A stretch of DNA of 64,000 nucleotides, taken from NCBI RefSeq assembly GCF_000332055.1, contig NZ_ALVZ01000231.1, positions 49,741-113,740 on the forward strand. Direction: 5' to 3'. The position numbers were made by a program, and so were the translations under genes. Positions within the stretch are counted from its first letter, which is position 1, and the number at the start of each line of letters is the position of its first letter. The notes beneath the pieces are model-generated. The model was not told where the DNA came from, did no database searches, and saw only the letters and a program-made list of their open reading frames with translations. This DNA is from Xenococcus sp. PCC 7305 (GTDB lineage: Bacteria; Cyanobacteriota; Cyanobacteriia; Cyanobacteriales; Xenococcaceae). This document shows positions 46,671 to 55,486 of the stretch, piece by piece.

Positions 46671-47348
46671 ATGAAAACTAGTGATAAATCAAAATCAAAA
46701 AAATCTTTATCAAAAATAATTACTACTACCTTTCTTGGTGGATTTCTCGTAATTCTTCCCGGCTATTTAGCGATTCTAGCCCTTAATAAAATGATTAAGG
46801 GTTTAGTTGGCCTAACTTTTGTTTTCCTCAAGCCGATCGCGGCCGTCCTTGGTCTAGCAGAAAGCGATATTGCAATTCCTGTTGCCTCAATTGTTTTTAT
46901 TATCATCTGTTTCATTGCCGGGTTGATTGTCAAAAGTAGCTATGGTCAAATTTTCAAAAAATCCCTAGAACCAATTTTCATGAAAATCCCTGGCTATCTT
47001 TTAATGCGCAGTATTATCCGCCGCATTGCCAGGATGGAAGAATCCCAAAATATGAGTATTGCTTTTGTCGCTGTAGGTGAAGTGCACGAAGCATTATCCC
47101 CCGGTTTTTTGGTTGAACATCATGACAATGGATTTTATACAGTTTTTGTCCCCACAGTACCAACTCCAACAGTGGGGAATATGTATCTGATTCCAGAAGA
47201 TAAAGTTTTTATCGTCGATGTACCCTTTTTAGATATGGTCAAATTTATCACTAAATGGGGGCAATCCTCTCCTGCATTAATAACAGCCATTAACCAAATT
47301 CAACTAACTAAAAATCGGGTAACGATATCTCCGGCCGATAATGGCTAA
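46671..47348 (+). CDS. DUF502 family membrane protein
   Basis: Two membrane segments (TTTFLGGFLVILPGYLAI and PVASIVFIIICFIAGLIV), then a soluble part with KIPGYLLMRSIIRRIARM, GFLVEHHDNGFYTVFVPTVPTPTVG and MYLIPEDKVF, the DUF502 pattern. The start at 46671 (MKTSDKSKSKKSLSK) fits the family's basic N-terminus; the upstream in-frame codon at 46611 is not needed. Role in the cell is unknown. The last codons overlap the next gene by 8 bp. Confidence 0.85.
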   Translation: MKTSDKSKSKKSLSKIITTTFLGGFLVILPGYLAILALNKMIKGLVGLTFVFLKPIAAVLGLAESDIAIPVASIVFIIICFIAGLIVKSSYGQIFKKSLEPIFMKIPGYLLMRSIIRRIARMEESQNMSIAFVAVGEVHEALSPGFLVEHHDNGFYTVFVPTVPTPTVGNMYLIPEDKVFIVDVPFLDMVKFITKWGQSSPALITAINQIQLTKNRVTISPADNG

Positions 47349-48162
47349 AGATTTATATTATTTCATGAATATTTTAATGATGAAAATTCCCAATATTATT
47401 TGTTCCTTAAGTATATTTTTAATTGCCGGTCAACAATTTGTTTTTAATTCTGTTCAGGCATCTAATCTTCAACCTAAATATCCAGGACTTCGACTAAATC
47501 AAAGTCCCGATCAGAACTCGAAATTTGAGCTATACGCTAACGCCATCAAAAATTGTCCTAGAGAATTTACTAATTGGAATTTGGTCGAAAGTTTTACTAC
47601 AAAAAGTTATAGCCTAGCACTATGCCAACAAAGAGATGATTTATATCTTGTCGGGCATCAGAAAGAGCCGCATGAATCTTTTATTTCTGCTCTGGTAGAA
47701 TCTCAAAATAATAATCTGCTGATTGCCGGCGATAAGGACGGATTTTCCTATGAAATTAGTAACTCTGAATTAAAAGTATTTCAAGATAATCAGCTAATAG
47801 CCACAGAAAATCTTTTAGATTTAAATTTAATAGGTAACATTTGGCAGTTACAAGAAATCCGCTATAACAATGATGAATTAATAGAAGTTGCTAATCCTGA
47901 TAATTACACTATCGAATTTCTGCCAGATGGGCAGCTCGCTATCAAAGCAGACTGTAATCGTGCCCTAGGAGCTTATACTCAAGATGGCAGTAGCATATCC
48001 ATCGAAATCGGTGCTACGACTCGTGCACTCTGTCCTCCCGAGTCAATTTCCGAGCAGTATCTTCGAGATCTGCAAGCTGCGACCATCTTCTTTTTTAAGG
48101 ATGGCTACTTGTATTTTGATTTAAAATTTGATACTGGAACCATGAAGTTTAGGCCAGAGTAA
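47341..48162 (+). CDS. META-domain (HslJ-like) exported protein
   Basis: A hydrophobic export segment (ICSLSIFLIAG) is present, with a second possible start at 47377 (MMKIPN) that gives a more usual signal peptide. The C-terminal ~100 residues are a META domain: WQLQEIRYNN, YTIEFLPDGQLAIKADCNRALG, GSSISIEIGATTRALCPP, and a final YFDLKFDTGTMKF. META proteins are periplasmic or lipoprotein heat-shock associated factors of unclear function. The start overlaps the end of the DUF502 gene, so the two are coupled. Confidence 0.8.
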   Translation: MAKDLYYFMNILMMKIPNIICSLSIFLIAGQQFVFNSVQASNLQPKYPGLRLNQSPDQNSKFELYANAIKNCPREFTNWNLVESFTTKSYSLALCQQRDDLYLVGHQKEPHESFISALVESQNNNLLIAGDKDGFSYEISNSELKVFQDNQLIATENLLDLNLIGNIWQLQEIRYNNDELIEVANPDNYTIEFLPDGQLAIKADCNRALGAYTQDGSSISIEIGATTRALCPPESISEQYLRDLQAATIFFFKDGYLYFDLKFDTGTMKFRPE

Positions 48163-48192
48163 TAAGTTTATGTATATTAGAGGCATCGGGGG

Positions 48193-50328
48193 TTGTTAGG
48201 GGAAATGAGCAATAGATTATTTAGATTATGCTTCCGAAAGTCAATCGTCAATCAAAACTTGAGAGCTATTGCAAAATACTTGGTAATTATTGTCTTGAGT
48301 TTTGGTTTGGTTGTCAGTACGCCGGCAATTACTAATGCTCAAATACCTTTTTTAAGTTCAAGTAGTAGTACCAATGGTGAAAGTACGTTTACTCCTTGGT
48401 GGAAAATGAGCAAGGTGAGGGTTTGCGGAAAGCTGTTATGTACAAACGTTAATTTCCCCTATTTCCCCTACGATGTCTTCGGTGACAATAAATTCACAAT
48501 AGCTTCGAGAACTGATTTACAAGATCCGCAGAAAACTTCTGATGAATTGGAAATACGAGCTGGGGTAGTTGAGCAAACATTGCTTTCCTTATATAGAAGA
48601 GTAGTTAGAAACAATGCTCAAAAGACCGGAGCCTTTGACCAGAAGCAATCACAGGAAATAAGCCTTCAAGATTGGTTACTTTTCAAGGACAAACCATTGC
48701 ATCCCTTGACACCCAAAGTTGAAGTTGGCACTAAAAATGCCCAAACAATCATTTTTACTCCCACCCAACCAGAATTAGGTTTATCCCAAGAAACTATTAT
48801 TACAATCACGGAGGATGATTCTATTTATAATGGGAGGCCTGTTGAAGAGTTAGCAAGACAATGGCGTCAAATTATTCACGAAGATTTGAGTGAAGCTTTA
48901 TGGGGAAATGAATTTGATCGTATTTTTCCTGCGGGGCGATTGCAGATCATTGTCATGATTTTTGTTCTGACGCTTGTGCCAATTATTTTACTCACAATTT
49001 TTGGCCGTTTAATTCGCAATTTGGATCGTCAATTAAGATATAAAATCAGAGAACTCAATGAGTTAGCCAAATTAGAGCAGCAAGCTTCTTTTCTAAATCC
49101 TTCAGATTCTCCCGATACTATCTCGGAAGGTTCCGAGCAAATCTTGGAATCTCTTGATGAAAAGCCGCCACAAGACAGACAACAAGAAATAACTAATAAT
49201 ACTGCAACTAAGAGTAATAATTTAGACAAAAAAGTAGCTTCAATCAGAAAAGTAAAAATTATTTTCAATAGATTGCAAGGATTTATCATAACCAAAATTA
49301 ATAATTTATTGGCGAGATCTCCTACCGTTTCTTTGACGTACCAAAATATAGTTAAACAACTAAAAAACTTAACGAGATTTTTGTTACAACTTTTGATTTG
49401 GCTGCGGGTTCTCTTCCTGTTTGCTGGGTTGGCCTTGATGGTTTGTGTTTATCCGAATACCAGGATTGCTTCTTTCTTTTTTATTGCTCAGGCAATATTT
49501 TTACCGCTGATTTGGATGTCAGTAAATTTATTAGACACAATTGTTTCGTTTGTGATTGACTACTACTTAAATCGCTGGGCCCAAGAAGGTCAAATAGCGC
49601 AGCCAAATTCCAATCGTTATGCCCTTAGGGTCACAACCTATTCTCCGGCTTTAAAAGGTGCGAGTAGTTTTGTCTTTACGATCATTGGCATTGTCCTCAC
49701 CATCGAACTTTTAGGGATTGACACTAGTGTGTTGGCTGGTGCTGGGGGAGCTGCTTTATTGGTCGGGTTTTTGGGCCGCAATGTCTTAGAAGATATGCTG
49801 AATGGCGTCTTAATTCTCTGGACTGATCGCTATGCCATTGGGGATATCATTACAGTCGGTGCGGTGGGTGGTTTTGTTGAGAATATGAATCTCTATAATA
49901 CCCAGATTAGAGGAGCGGGCGGTTGTTTGATTACGGTGCCCAATGGGCAGATTTCTTTGGTCGAAAATAAAACTAAAGATTGGTCGCGAACTGAGTTTAA
50001 AATTGAAATTTCCGCCAAGTCAGATCCTCTCAAAGCGATTCGAGTTTTGCAGGAAGTAGGAGAGCAAATGCAACAAGATGCCGATTGGCAAGAGGCTATG
50101 TTAGAACCTGTAAATATCTTGGGCATCGATCAAGTTTCCCACCAAGGCATTATTATTCAAGTTTGGATTAAAACTCAACCAATGAAACAATTTTCTATTG
50201 GTCGAGAATTTCGCCTCAGAGTCTTACAAGCATTTACTAAAGCTGAAATTGAATTGGGCATGCCCCAGCGTCAGGTTTGGCATATTGAACCTTCAGCTGA
50301 AGACCATGAGGCGCAAAGCCTTGCCTAA
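48193..50328 (+). CDS. Large MscS family channel with extra N-terminal domain
   Basis: About 711 residues: signal/anchor (LVIIVLSFGLVVSTPA), a ~200-residue periplasmic domain (GKLLCTNVNFP, WWKM), several membrane segments, a Lys/Glu-rich linker, then a canonical MscS pore (VLAGAGGAALLVGFLGRNVLEDMLNGVLIL), YAIGDIITVGAVGGFVENM, and IELGMPQRQVW. The start is a TTG at 48193 or the ATG at 48205. It matches the layout of the channel at 38.6-40.4 kb, and with the short channel it makes three MscS genes within 13 kb. Confidence 0.9.
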   Translation: MLGEMSNRLFRLCFRKSIVNQNLRAIAKYLVIIVLSFGLVVSTPAITNAQIPFLSSSSSTNGESTFTPWWKMSKVRVCGKLLCTNVNFPYFPYDVFGDNKFTIASRTDLQDPQKTSDELEIRAGVVEQTLLSLYRRVVRNNAQKTGAFDQKQSQEISLQDWLLFKDKPLHPLTPKVEVGTKNAQTIIFTPTQPELGLSQETIITITEDDSIYNGRPVEELARQWRQIIHEDLSEALWGNEFDRIFPAGRLQIIVMIFVLTLVPIILLTIFGRLIRNLDRQLRYKIRELNELAKLEQQASFLNPSDSPDTISEGSEQILESLDEKPPQDRQQEITNNTATKSNNLDKKVASIRKVKIIFNRLQGFIITKINNLLARSPTVSLTYQNIVKQLKNLTRFLLQLLIWLRVLFLFAGLALMVCVYPNTRIASFFFIAQAIFLPLIWMSVNLLDTIVSFVIDYYLNRWAQEGQIAQPNSNRYALRVTTYSPALKGASSFVFTIIGIVLTIELLGIDTSVLAGAGGAALLVGFLGRNVLEDMLNGVLILWTDRYAIGDIITVGAVGGFVENMNLYNTQIRGAGGCLITVPNGQISLVENKTKDWSRTEFKIEISAKSDPLKAIRVLQEVGEQMQQDADWQEAMLEPVNILGIDQVSHQGIIIQVWIKTQPMKQFSIGREFRLRVLQAFTKAEIELGMPQRQVWHIEPSAEDHEAQSLA

Positions 50329-50356
50329 GTCCCAGCAATAATAGTAGTTTGAGGAT

Positions 50357-51232
50357 ATGTTGGTTGAACCACAAGAAGCGATCGCAGGATTGAAATTATT
50401 AGTCTGTCTGGCAAAAGCCGATGGTAAGCTCCATCCCGATGAGCAAAAAATACTCACAGAAGCTTGGCAAAACGCTCAAGAGTTATCAGATTTACCTGAA
50501 GACATGACTATTGAAAGCATTTTGGCAGAAGATATCCAGGTTGAAACGCTTTTATCTGAGATTGTTACGCCCAAAACCCAAACTTTGTTGTACGAAGCTG
50601 CTTTTGTCGTCGCAGCAATTGATGGTATTGCCCCCGAACAGGCAATTATCTTAAACAAGATCAAAGCAAGTTTTTCCATAGAAGACCAAGATTCGCTGGA
50701 GCAGCATCATTCCCTGGCAGAATTAGCTGTCCAAGCGCCCCAGGATTTTCTGGAAGCGATCACAGCTCAATTAGTATCTGTTAAAGAGATGCGCAATTTA
50801 ATCTTAGATTATGCTATTGGCATTGCGATCTTGGGTTTTAATCCCTTTCCTGGTATTAATCTGGTAACTAATACGATCGCTGGGGTCTTGATTATTAAGA
50901 TGATCCGAGATATTGGGTCTAAATGGGGTTACCCCAAAGGCCAGGATGCGATCGCAATTATTGGGAGTATTTTTGGTGGTTTTGGGGCTTTCTTGGCGGC
51001 AATTACTAGTTGGGCAACTATTTCCTTTGCTGGGTTGTATCTCCCTTTCATTGGAGAATTTGCTGTGGCCTCTTTTCTCTTCACCTTGACTTGGGCGATC
51101 GGCCAGGCAACCAATCAGTTTTATCTGAGTGGCCGTCAACTAGATGCGGCGGCTCTTAAAAGAGCCTTTCTTCAGGCGCAAAAAGAGGGCAAAATACTCA
51201 GTCGTCAGATTAAGTTTCACCACAAAAATTGA
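50357..51232 (+). CDS. TerB-like plus DUF697 membrane protein
   Basis: The N-terminal ~130 residues resemble TerB (LLVCLAKADGKLHPDEQKIL and FVVAAIDGIAPEQAIILNKI, two D/G-rich helix-turn motifs). The C-terminal half is a DUF697-type membrane domain (ILDYAIGIAILGFNPFPGIN, then glycine-rich segments IAIIGSIFGGFGAFLAAITSW and EFAVASFLFTLTWAIG). DUF697 usually sits behind Era-like GTPase domains; here it is joined to a TerB module instead. It follows the MscS gene by 28 bp on the same strand, which suggests membrane-stress coupling. Confidence 0.75.
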   Translation: MLVEPQEAIAGLKLLVCLAKADGKLHPDEQKILTEAWQNAQELSDLPEDMTIESILAEDIQVETLLSEIVTPKTQTLLYEAAFVVAAIDGIAPEQAIILNKIKASFSIEDQDSLEQHHSLAELAVQAPQDFLEAITAQLVSVKEMRNLILDYAIGIAILGFNPFPGINLVTNTIAGVLIIKMIRDIGSKWGYPKGQDAIAIIGSIFGGFGAFLAAITSWATISFAGLYLPFIGEFAVASFLFTLTWAIGQATNQFYLSGRQLDAAALKRAFLQAQKEGKILSRQIKFHHKN

Positions 51233-51575
51233 TTAAATACTTTTGGTATACTTCACTCGTATTCCCTCAGATCTCTTTGTTTTGTCTGTATAGTGGTGCT
51301 TCGAGCCTAATTTTAGAAGCTGTAGATTGTTACTTAACTTTGCAGTTTTTCCCTAATTTTACAAAAAATTAAGTATAAATACTTAGAAATTAGGAGGTTT
51401 TTGTGGTCAAAATCGAAAAAATTGTTGAAATCTATACCAATTAGTAGTTTCAGCGATCAATATTAGTCAAGTCCATCTTAGAATAGTGCAGTTGGAGAAA
51501 CTCCGCCTTTTGGCGACAGTATTTTCTTTGACCTTGTCTTAAATCCACTCAACTGTAAAAAATAAGGAGATTTGT
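51233..51575. promoter_or_regulatory. Leader and promoter region of the HU gene with tandem mini-hairpins
   Basis: 343 bp without a gene. At 51494-51515 two small hairpins abut and share C504: GGAG-AAA-CTCC and CGCC-TTTT-GGCG. A strong ribosome site (AAGGAGA, 51564-51570) stands five bases before the ATG. The hairpins lie ~60 bp upstream of the start and could be part of an mRNA leader. Confidence 0.5.
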
Positions 51576-51854
51576 ATGAATAAAGGTGAATTAGTCGATC
51601 GGATTTCTCAGAAAGCTACCGTAACCAAAAAACAAGCAGATGCAGTCTTGACTGCTGCGGTTGAAACTATTATGGAGGCTGTTTCAGAAGGCGATAAAGT
51701 AACATTGGTCGGGTTTGGCTCTTTTGAGCGTCGCGATCGCAAGCAAAGAGAAGGCCGTAATCCCAAAACAGGGGAAAAAATGAACATTCCTGCAACAAAA
51801 GTTCCTGCTTTCTCCGCAGGAAAGCTATTCAAAGAGAAAGTTGCACCCAAATAA
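51576..51854 (+). CDS. HU family DNA-binding protein
   Basis: 92 residues with the whole HU fold: MNKGELVDRISQKA, KKQADAVLTAAVETI, VTLVGFGSFERRDR, the DNA-wrapping arm GRNPKTGEKMNIPATKVP, and FSAGKLFKEKV. It bends and packages DNA. The strong ribosome site fits the high expression usual for HU. Confidence 0.95.
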   Translation: MNKGELVDRISQKATVTKKQADAVLTAAVETIMEAVSEGDKVTLVGFGSFERRDRKQREGRNPKTGEKMNIPATKVPAFSAGKLFKEKVAPK

Positions 51855-51880
51855 CTAGTTCTCAAGATATTTTTCTGATT

Positions 51881-52954
51881 TTGGCAAGACCAAAGCATGG
51901 AGGAAATCTAGCTTGGGCAGCTACTATTGCAGGCTGTCCAACTTCTTCTATCAAAGATTTTTCTGCCAGTATCAATCCTTGGGGCATCCCCCAATCTGTG
52001 TTGAAGGCGATTCAAGAACAAATTCCTGGGTTAACAGCCTATCCGAATCCGGAATATCCTGAATTAAAATCTGCTTTGGCTGAGCATCATGGTCTGAGTA
52101 CAGATTATATTTTGCCGGGCAATGGTTCGGCTGAATTATTAACTTGGGCCGCTAGAGAATTAGCACAACAAGAGAGAACTTATCTTGTTACTCCTGCTTT
52201 TGGTGATTACAGTCGAAGCTTGAGGGCATTTAAGGCCGAGATAGTTTCGTTGCAGTCACCTTTGCTTCCGTTTGGTGATTTGGCTAGTCTGATTCCTCGC
52301 TATAAGTTGCCGAATTCGGGGTTGTTGCTGAATAATCCCCATAATCCCACGGGTCAACTTTGGCCGAAAGCCGAAATTATGCCTTGTTTGGAACGTTTTG
52401 CTTTAGTGGTCATTGACGAAGCTTTTATGGATTTTCTGCCCAGCTCTCAACAACAAAGTCTGATCGATCTAGTGCCGAAATTCTCCAATTTAGTTATTTT
52501 GCGTTCTTTGACTAAATTTTATAGTTTACCTGGCTTGAGAATTGGTTATGCGATCGCACATCCCCATTTAATTGAAAAATGGCAAGCCTATCGCGATCCT
52601 TGGTCAGTTAATAGTTTAGCTGCCGCTGCCGCGATCGCCGCTCTCAAAGATCAGGATTTTCAACAGCATACTTGGGATTGGTTAGTTCCTGCGCGAGCCC
52701 AGCTTATCAAGGGTTTATCAGAAATTCCCCAACTGCAAGTTTTGCCCAGCGCCGTTAATTTTTTATTAGTTAAAAGTGGTCTATCTGTGACCGAGCTGCA
52801 ACAGCAATTATTACAAAAACACCAAATATTAATTCGTGATTGTCTAAGTTTCCCTGAACTGGGAGATCATTATTTTCGAGTTGCAATTCGGACTATTCCC
52901 GAGAATGATTATCTCGTTAAATCATTAAAATCAGTATTTAATAAAGTGTCTTAA
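51881..52954 (+). CDS. cobD: Threonine-phosphate decarboxylase-like PLP enzyme (CobD)
   Basis: 357 residues with the CobD-type beginning HGGNLAWAA followed by DFSASINPWG, the aminotransferase markers NNPHNPTGQ and VIDEAFMDFLP, and the PLP lysine K212 in SLTKFYSLPGLRIGY. CobD makes the aminopropanol arm of cobalamin by decarboxylating threonine phosphate. In cyanobacteria, which usually make pseudocobalamin, some homologues of this type are labelled HisC; the HGGN start favours CobD. It uses a TTG start, 26 bp after the HU stop. Confidence 0.75.
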   Translation: MARPKHGGNLAWAATIAGCPTSSIKDFSASINPWGIPQSVLKAIQEQIPGLTAYPNPEYPELKSALAEHHGLSTDYILPGNGSAELLTWAARELAQQERTYLVTPAFGDYSRSLRAFKAEIVSLQSPLLPFGDLASLIPRYKLPNSGLLLNNPHNPTGQLWPKAEIMPCLERFALVVIDEAFMDFLPSSQQQSLIDLVPKFSNLVILRSLTKFYSLPGLRIGYAIAHPHLIEKWQAYRDPWSVNSLAAAAAIAALKDQDFQQHTWDWLVPARAQLIKGLSEIPQLQVLPSAVNFLLVKSGLSVTELQQQLLQKHQILIRDCLSFPELGDHYFRVAIRTIPENDYLVKSLKSVFNKVS

Positions 52955-53050
52955 TATATAATTAATTTTGCTTAGGCACTCACTTATTTGTGCATAGAAT
53001 TAATGAAATAAAGATTTTTTTGAATATAATTAAACAACTCCATCTCATAC

Positions 53051-53947
53051 ATGAAAGTAGCTTATCCTCGTAAATTCAATGGTATGGGTGCTCGCGACAT
53101 CTTCAAGCAATTTGTGCTGCATAATCGTGAACTGCACCTAATTACTCTCAATCGCTATCGTTACAACGAACAACATAGCTGTGCAGAACTAACTGGCGTG
53201 ATTGAAAAGCTCAATGGTAAGCCCCCAGAATTGGTGCAAGAATTATCCCGACATGTCTGTGATGAAGCACGTCATGCTATGTGGCTAACAGATTTACTGA
53301 TAGATCTAGGTGCCGATATCGGCAAGCCACCAGGAGTATCCTATATTGGTGAATTTGAAAGATTGCTAGACCAAGAATCTTACGACCCAGAAGTAAAACT
53401 TGATGACTACCTCATTGCCGCCCTAGTCTCGATTAACGTCACCGAAAAACGGGGTTGCGAATATTTTTCAGCCCATATCAAAGCCCTCAAGGAAGCACCT
53501 CAGACAACAGAAAATATCAAAATTCGCGAAACTATTGCCAAGATTTTCCCAGAGGAGGCAGGTCATGTTCGTTGGGGGAATCGGTGGCTAGCTCAACTTG
53601 TCAGGAAAAGTCCAGAACATAGAACAAAGGTAGAACAAGCAAAATGCAAATATTCAGCAATTGAACAGGCGGCTTTTGAGTCGGGGATGGATATCATGGC
53701 TGGTGCAGAACTGCGTCGGCTTAGTAATTTACTCGAAGTAACCAATACAATGCCAGTTTGGGAACGTTCTCAGTATTTTATTCAGCATCTACCACAAACC
53801 TTATTGGCACCGGAATTGCAAATGACCCGAATTCAAACGGCACAAAAAGCTTGGCAACGAGATCCTCAATCTTTCATGGAAAAGTTTGTGCCAATGTTTT
53901 TTAATGGTTTGAACAATATTCAAAAACAGCAAAATAAATCTGCCTGA
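53051..53947 (+). CDS. Ferritin-like di-iron protein
   Basis: 298 residues, all helical, with the carboxylate pattern of a di-iron four-helix bundle: E46 (SCAELTG), E72xxH75 (CDEARHAM), E132 (VTEKRG), and E169xxH172 (FPEEAGHVRW). It is longer than storage ferritin, with a C-terminal helical extension. It resembles ferritin-like proteins of the COG2833 kind, which are mostly uncharacterised. The flavoprotein gene begins 17 bp after its stop, so the two are very probably co-translated and may form a redox pair. Confidence 0.75.
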   Translation: MKVAYPRKFNGMGARDIFKQFVLHNRELHLITLNRYRYNEQHSCAELTGVIEKLNGKPPELVQELSRHVCDEARHAMWLTDLLIDLGADIGKPPGVSYIGEFERLLDQESYDPEVKLDDYLIAALVSINVTEKRGCEYFSAHIKALKEAPQTTENIKIRETIAKIFPEEAGHVRWGNRWLAQLVRKSPEHRTKVEQAKCKYSAIEQAAFESGMDIMAGAELRRLSNLLEVTNTMPVWERSQYFIQHLPQTLLAPELQMTRIQTAQKAWQRDPQSFMEKFVPMFFNGLNNIQKQQNKSA

Positions 53948-53964
53948 GAATCTCATCCTAAAAA

Positions 53965-55443
53965 ATGTCAGTAGACTACGATTTGGTGGTAATAGGAAGC
54001 AGTTATGAAGGAATTTATGCTGCGGAACGAGCAAATAGTCTTAAGGCCAGAGTTGCTTTAGTTACTCAGGGAGATCAGCCCTATCTCCCTGGATGTAATG
54101 CTATTTTTAATCAAAGTTTTGGAGAAATTACCCGGTTTATTAATCAATTACAGGATAATATTTGGGGCCTTAGTCCTGGCTCTGGGGACATTGGGCAAAT
54201 AAATTTGGTGGACATTCATAGTTGGCATAAGTTGGTCCTGCAGAGATTGCAAGCAGAATATTCTTTATCGCGATTAGCTGCTGCGGGCGTTGATATGATT
54301 TTTGGCCAAGGAGAATTTTGTCGTCGGCCCCAACAGGCTTTTTTGGTGGGAAAGCGTAAGCTGCGATCTCGTAAATATTTAGTCGCTACAGGAGCTAGAT
54401 ATACTGCTAACTCAATAGCTGGTTGCGATCGCATTAATTGTTTAACTATCGATGATCTTTGGCAAAATGATTGTCTGGCGAATTTACCTCATAACATCAC
54501 TATTATCGGGAATTCTTCAAGAAGTTTGGAGCTGGCTCAGGGTTTAGCCCAGTTCAATAAACAAATAAATTTGGTTATTCCCGAAACCAGAATCTTGCCC
54601 CAAGAAGATATCAAAATGGTACAACTTATCCAGGCGCAATTAACCGCTGATGGGATCGATATTTTCACCCAGGCAAAGATTACCAACATTACGGAAAATA
54701 ATAATCAAAAAATAATTCATTTAGAAAAGCGCAGCTTGACAACCGAAGCTATTATTTTTACCGATGATTATGAAGTTAATATCGCAGGTTTAAATTTACA
54801 GGGTGTCGGTGTCAAGTCCCAAACTTCAGGGATTAGAGTTAATCATAAGTTGCAAACCACTAACAAAGATATTTATGCCTGTGGAGATGTGATTGGGGGT
54901 TTAAAGTCTACTTCAATTGCTTGTCACGAGGCGAATATTGCGCTGCAAAATATTTTATTTTTTACTTGGGGTCGTAAAGCAGATCCCAACAAGCATTATA
55001 TTCCCCAAGTTATTTTTACCCAGCCAAGTTGTGCCAGGTTAGGAATTAATCGCGCTCAAGCTATTAGAGATTATGGCAAGAATATTTACCTGATCAAAGA
55101 ATATTTTAAAACCATCCCTCAAGCCCAATTTTCGGGAAATACGACGGGTTGGTGTGAGATGATTTTGCGACCTAATGGGAAAATCTTGGGTTGCACAATT
55201 ATAGGCGATCGCGCTGAGGAATTAATCGCGACGATTGCTGTGATGATGCAATATAACATCAAGTTAAATCAGAATTCGCGATTGCGATTGTTACAGGTGA
55301 ATATTCCGGTTGTTTCTCCGAGTTTTGCTGAGATTTTGCAGCGAGTGGCGACAAGTTTTTATCAACAAAAGTTACAGTGCGATCGCAGATTAAACAAAAG
55401 ATTAGAGAATTGGTTTCGGTTTCGTAAAAAGTGGAATTTTTAA
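53965..55443 (+). CDS. FAD-dependent oxidoreductase lacking the redox disulfide
   Basis: 492 residues of the pyridine-nucleotide-disulfide oxidoreductase fold: FAD site VVIGSSYEG (8-16), NAD(P) site ITIIGNSSRSLELA, second FAD motif IYACGDVIGG, and a dimerisation domain (VIFTQPSCARLGIN, GCTIIGDRAEELI). At the place of the usual CxxxxC it reads PYLPGCNAIFN: Cys44 remains but the second Cys is Asn. The C-terminal His of the active site is also absent (PVVSPSFAEIL). It should bind FAD but cannot use the normal disulfide relay. It is paired with the ferritin-like gene. Confidence 0.85.
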   Translation: MSVDYDLVVIGSSYEGIYAAERANSLKARVALVTQGDQPYLPGCNAIFNQSFGEITRFINQLQDNIWGLSPGSGDIGQINLVDIHSWHKLVLQRLQAEYSLSRLAAAGVDMIFGQGEFCRRPQQAFLVGKRKLRSRKYLVATGARYTANSIAGCDRINCLTIDDLWQNDCLANLPHNITIIGNSSRSLELAQGLAQFNKQINLVIPETRILPQEDIKMVQLIQAQLTADGIDIFTQAKITNITENNNQKIIHLEKRSLTTEAIIFTDDYEVNIAGLNLQGVGVKSQTSGIRVNHKLQTTNKDIYACGDVIGGLKSTSIACHEANIALQNILFFTWGRKADPNKHYIPQVIFTQPSCARLGINRAQAIRDYGKNIYLIKEYFKTIPQAQFSGNTTGWCEMILRPNGKILGCTIIGDRAEELIATIAVMMQYNIKLNQNSRLRLLQVNIPVVSPSFAEILQRVATSFYQQKLQCDRRLNKRLENWFRFRKKWNF

Positions 55444-55486
55444 AATTTAATAAGTTAAATACAAAGAAAAAAATAAGTCTGATTAA

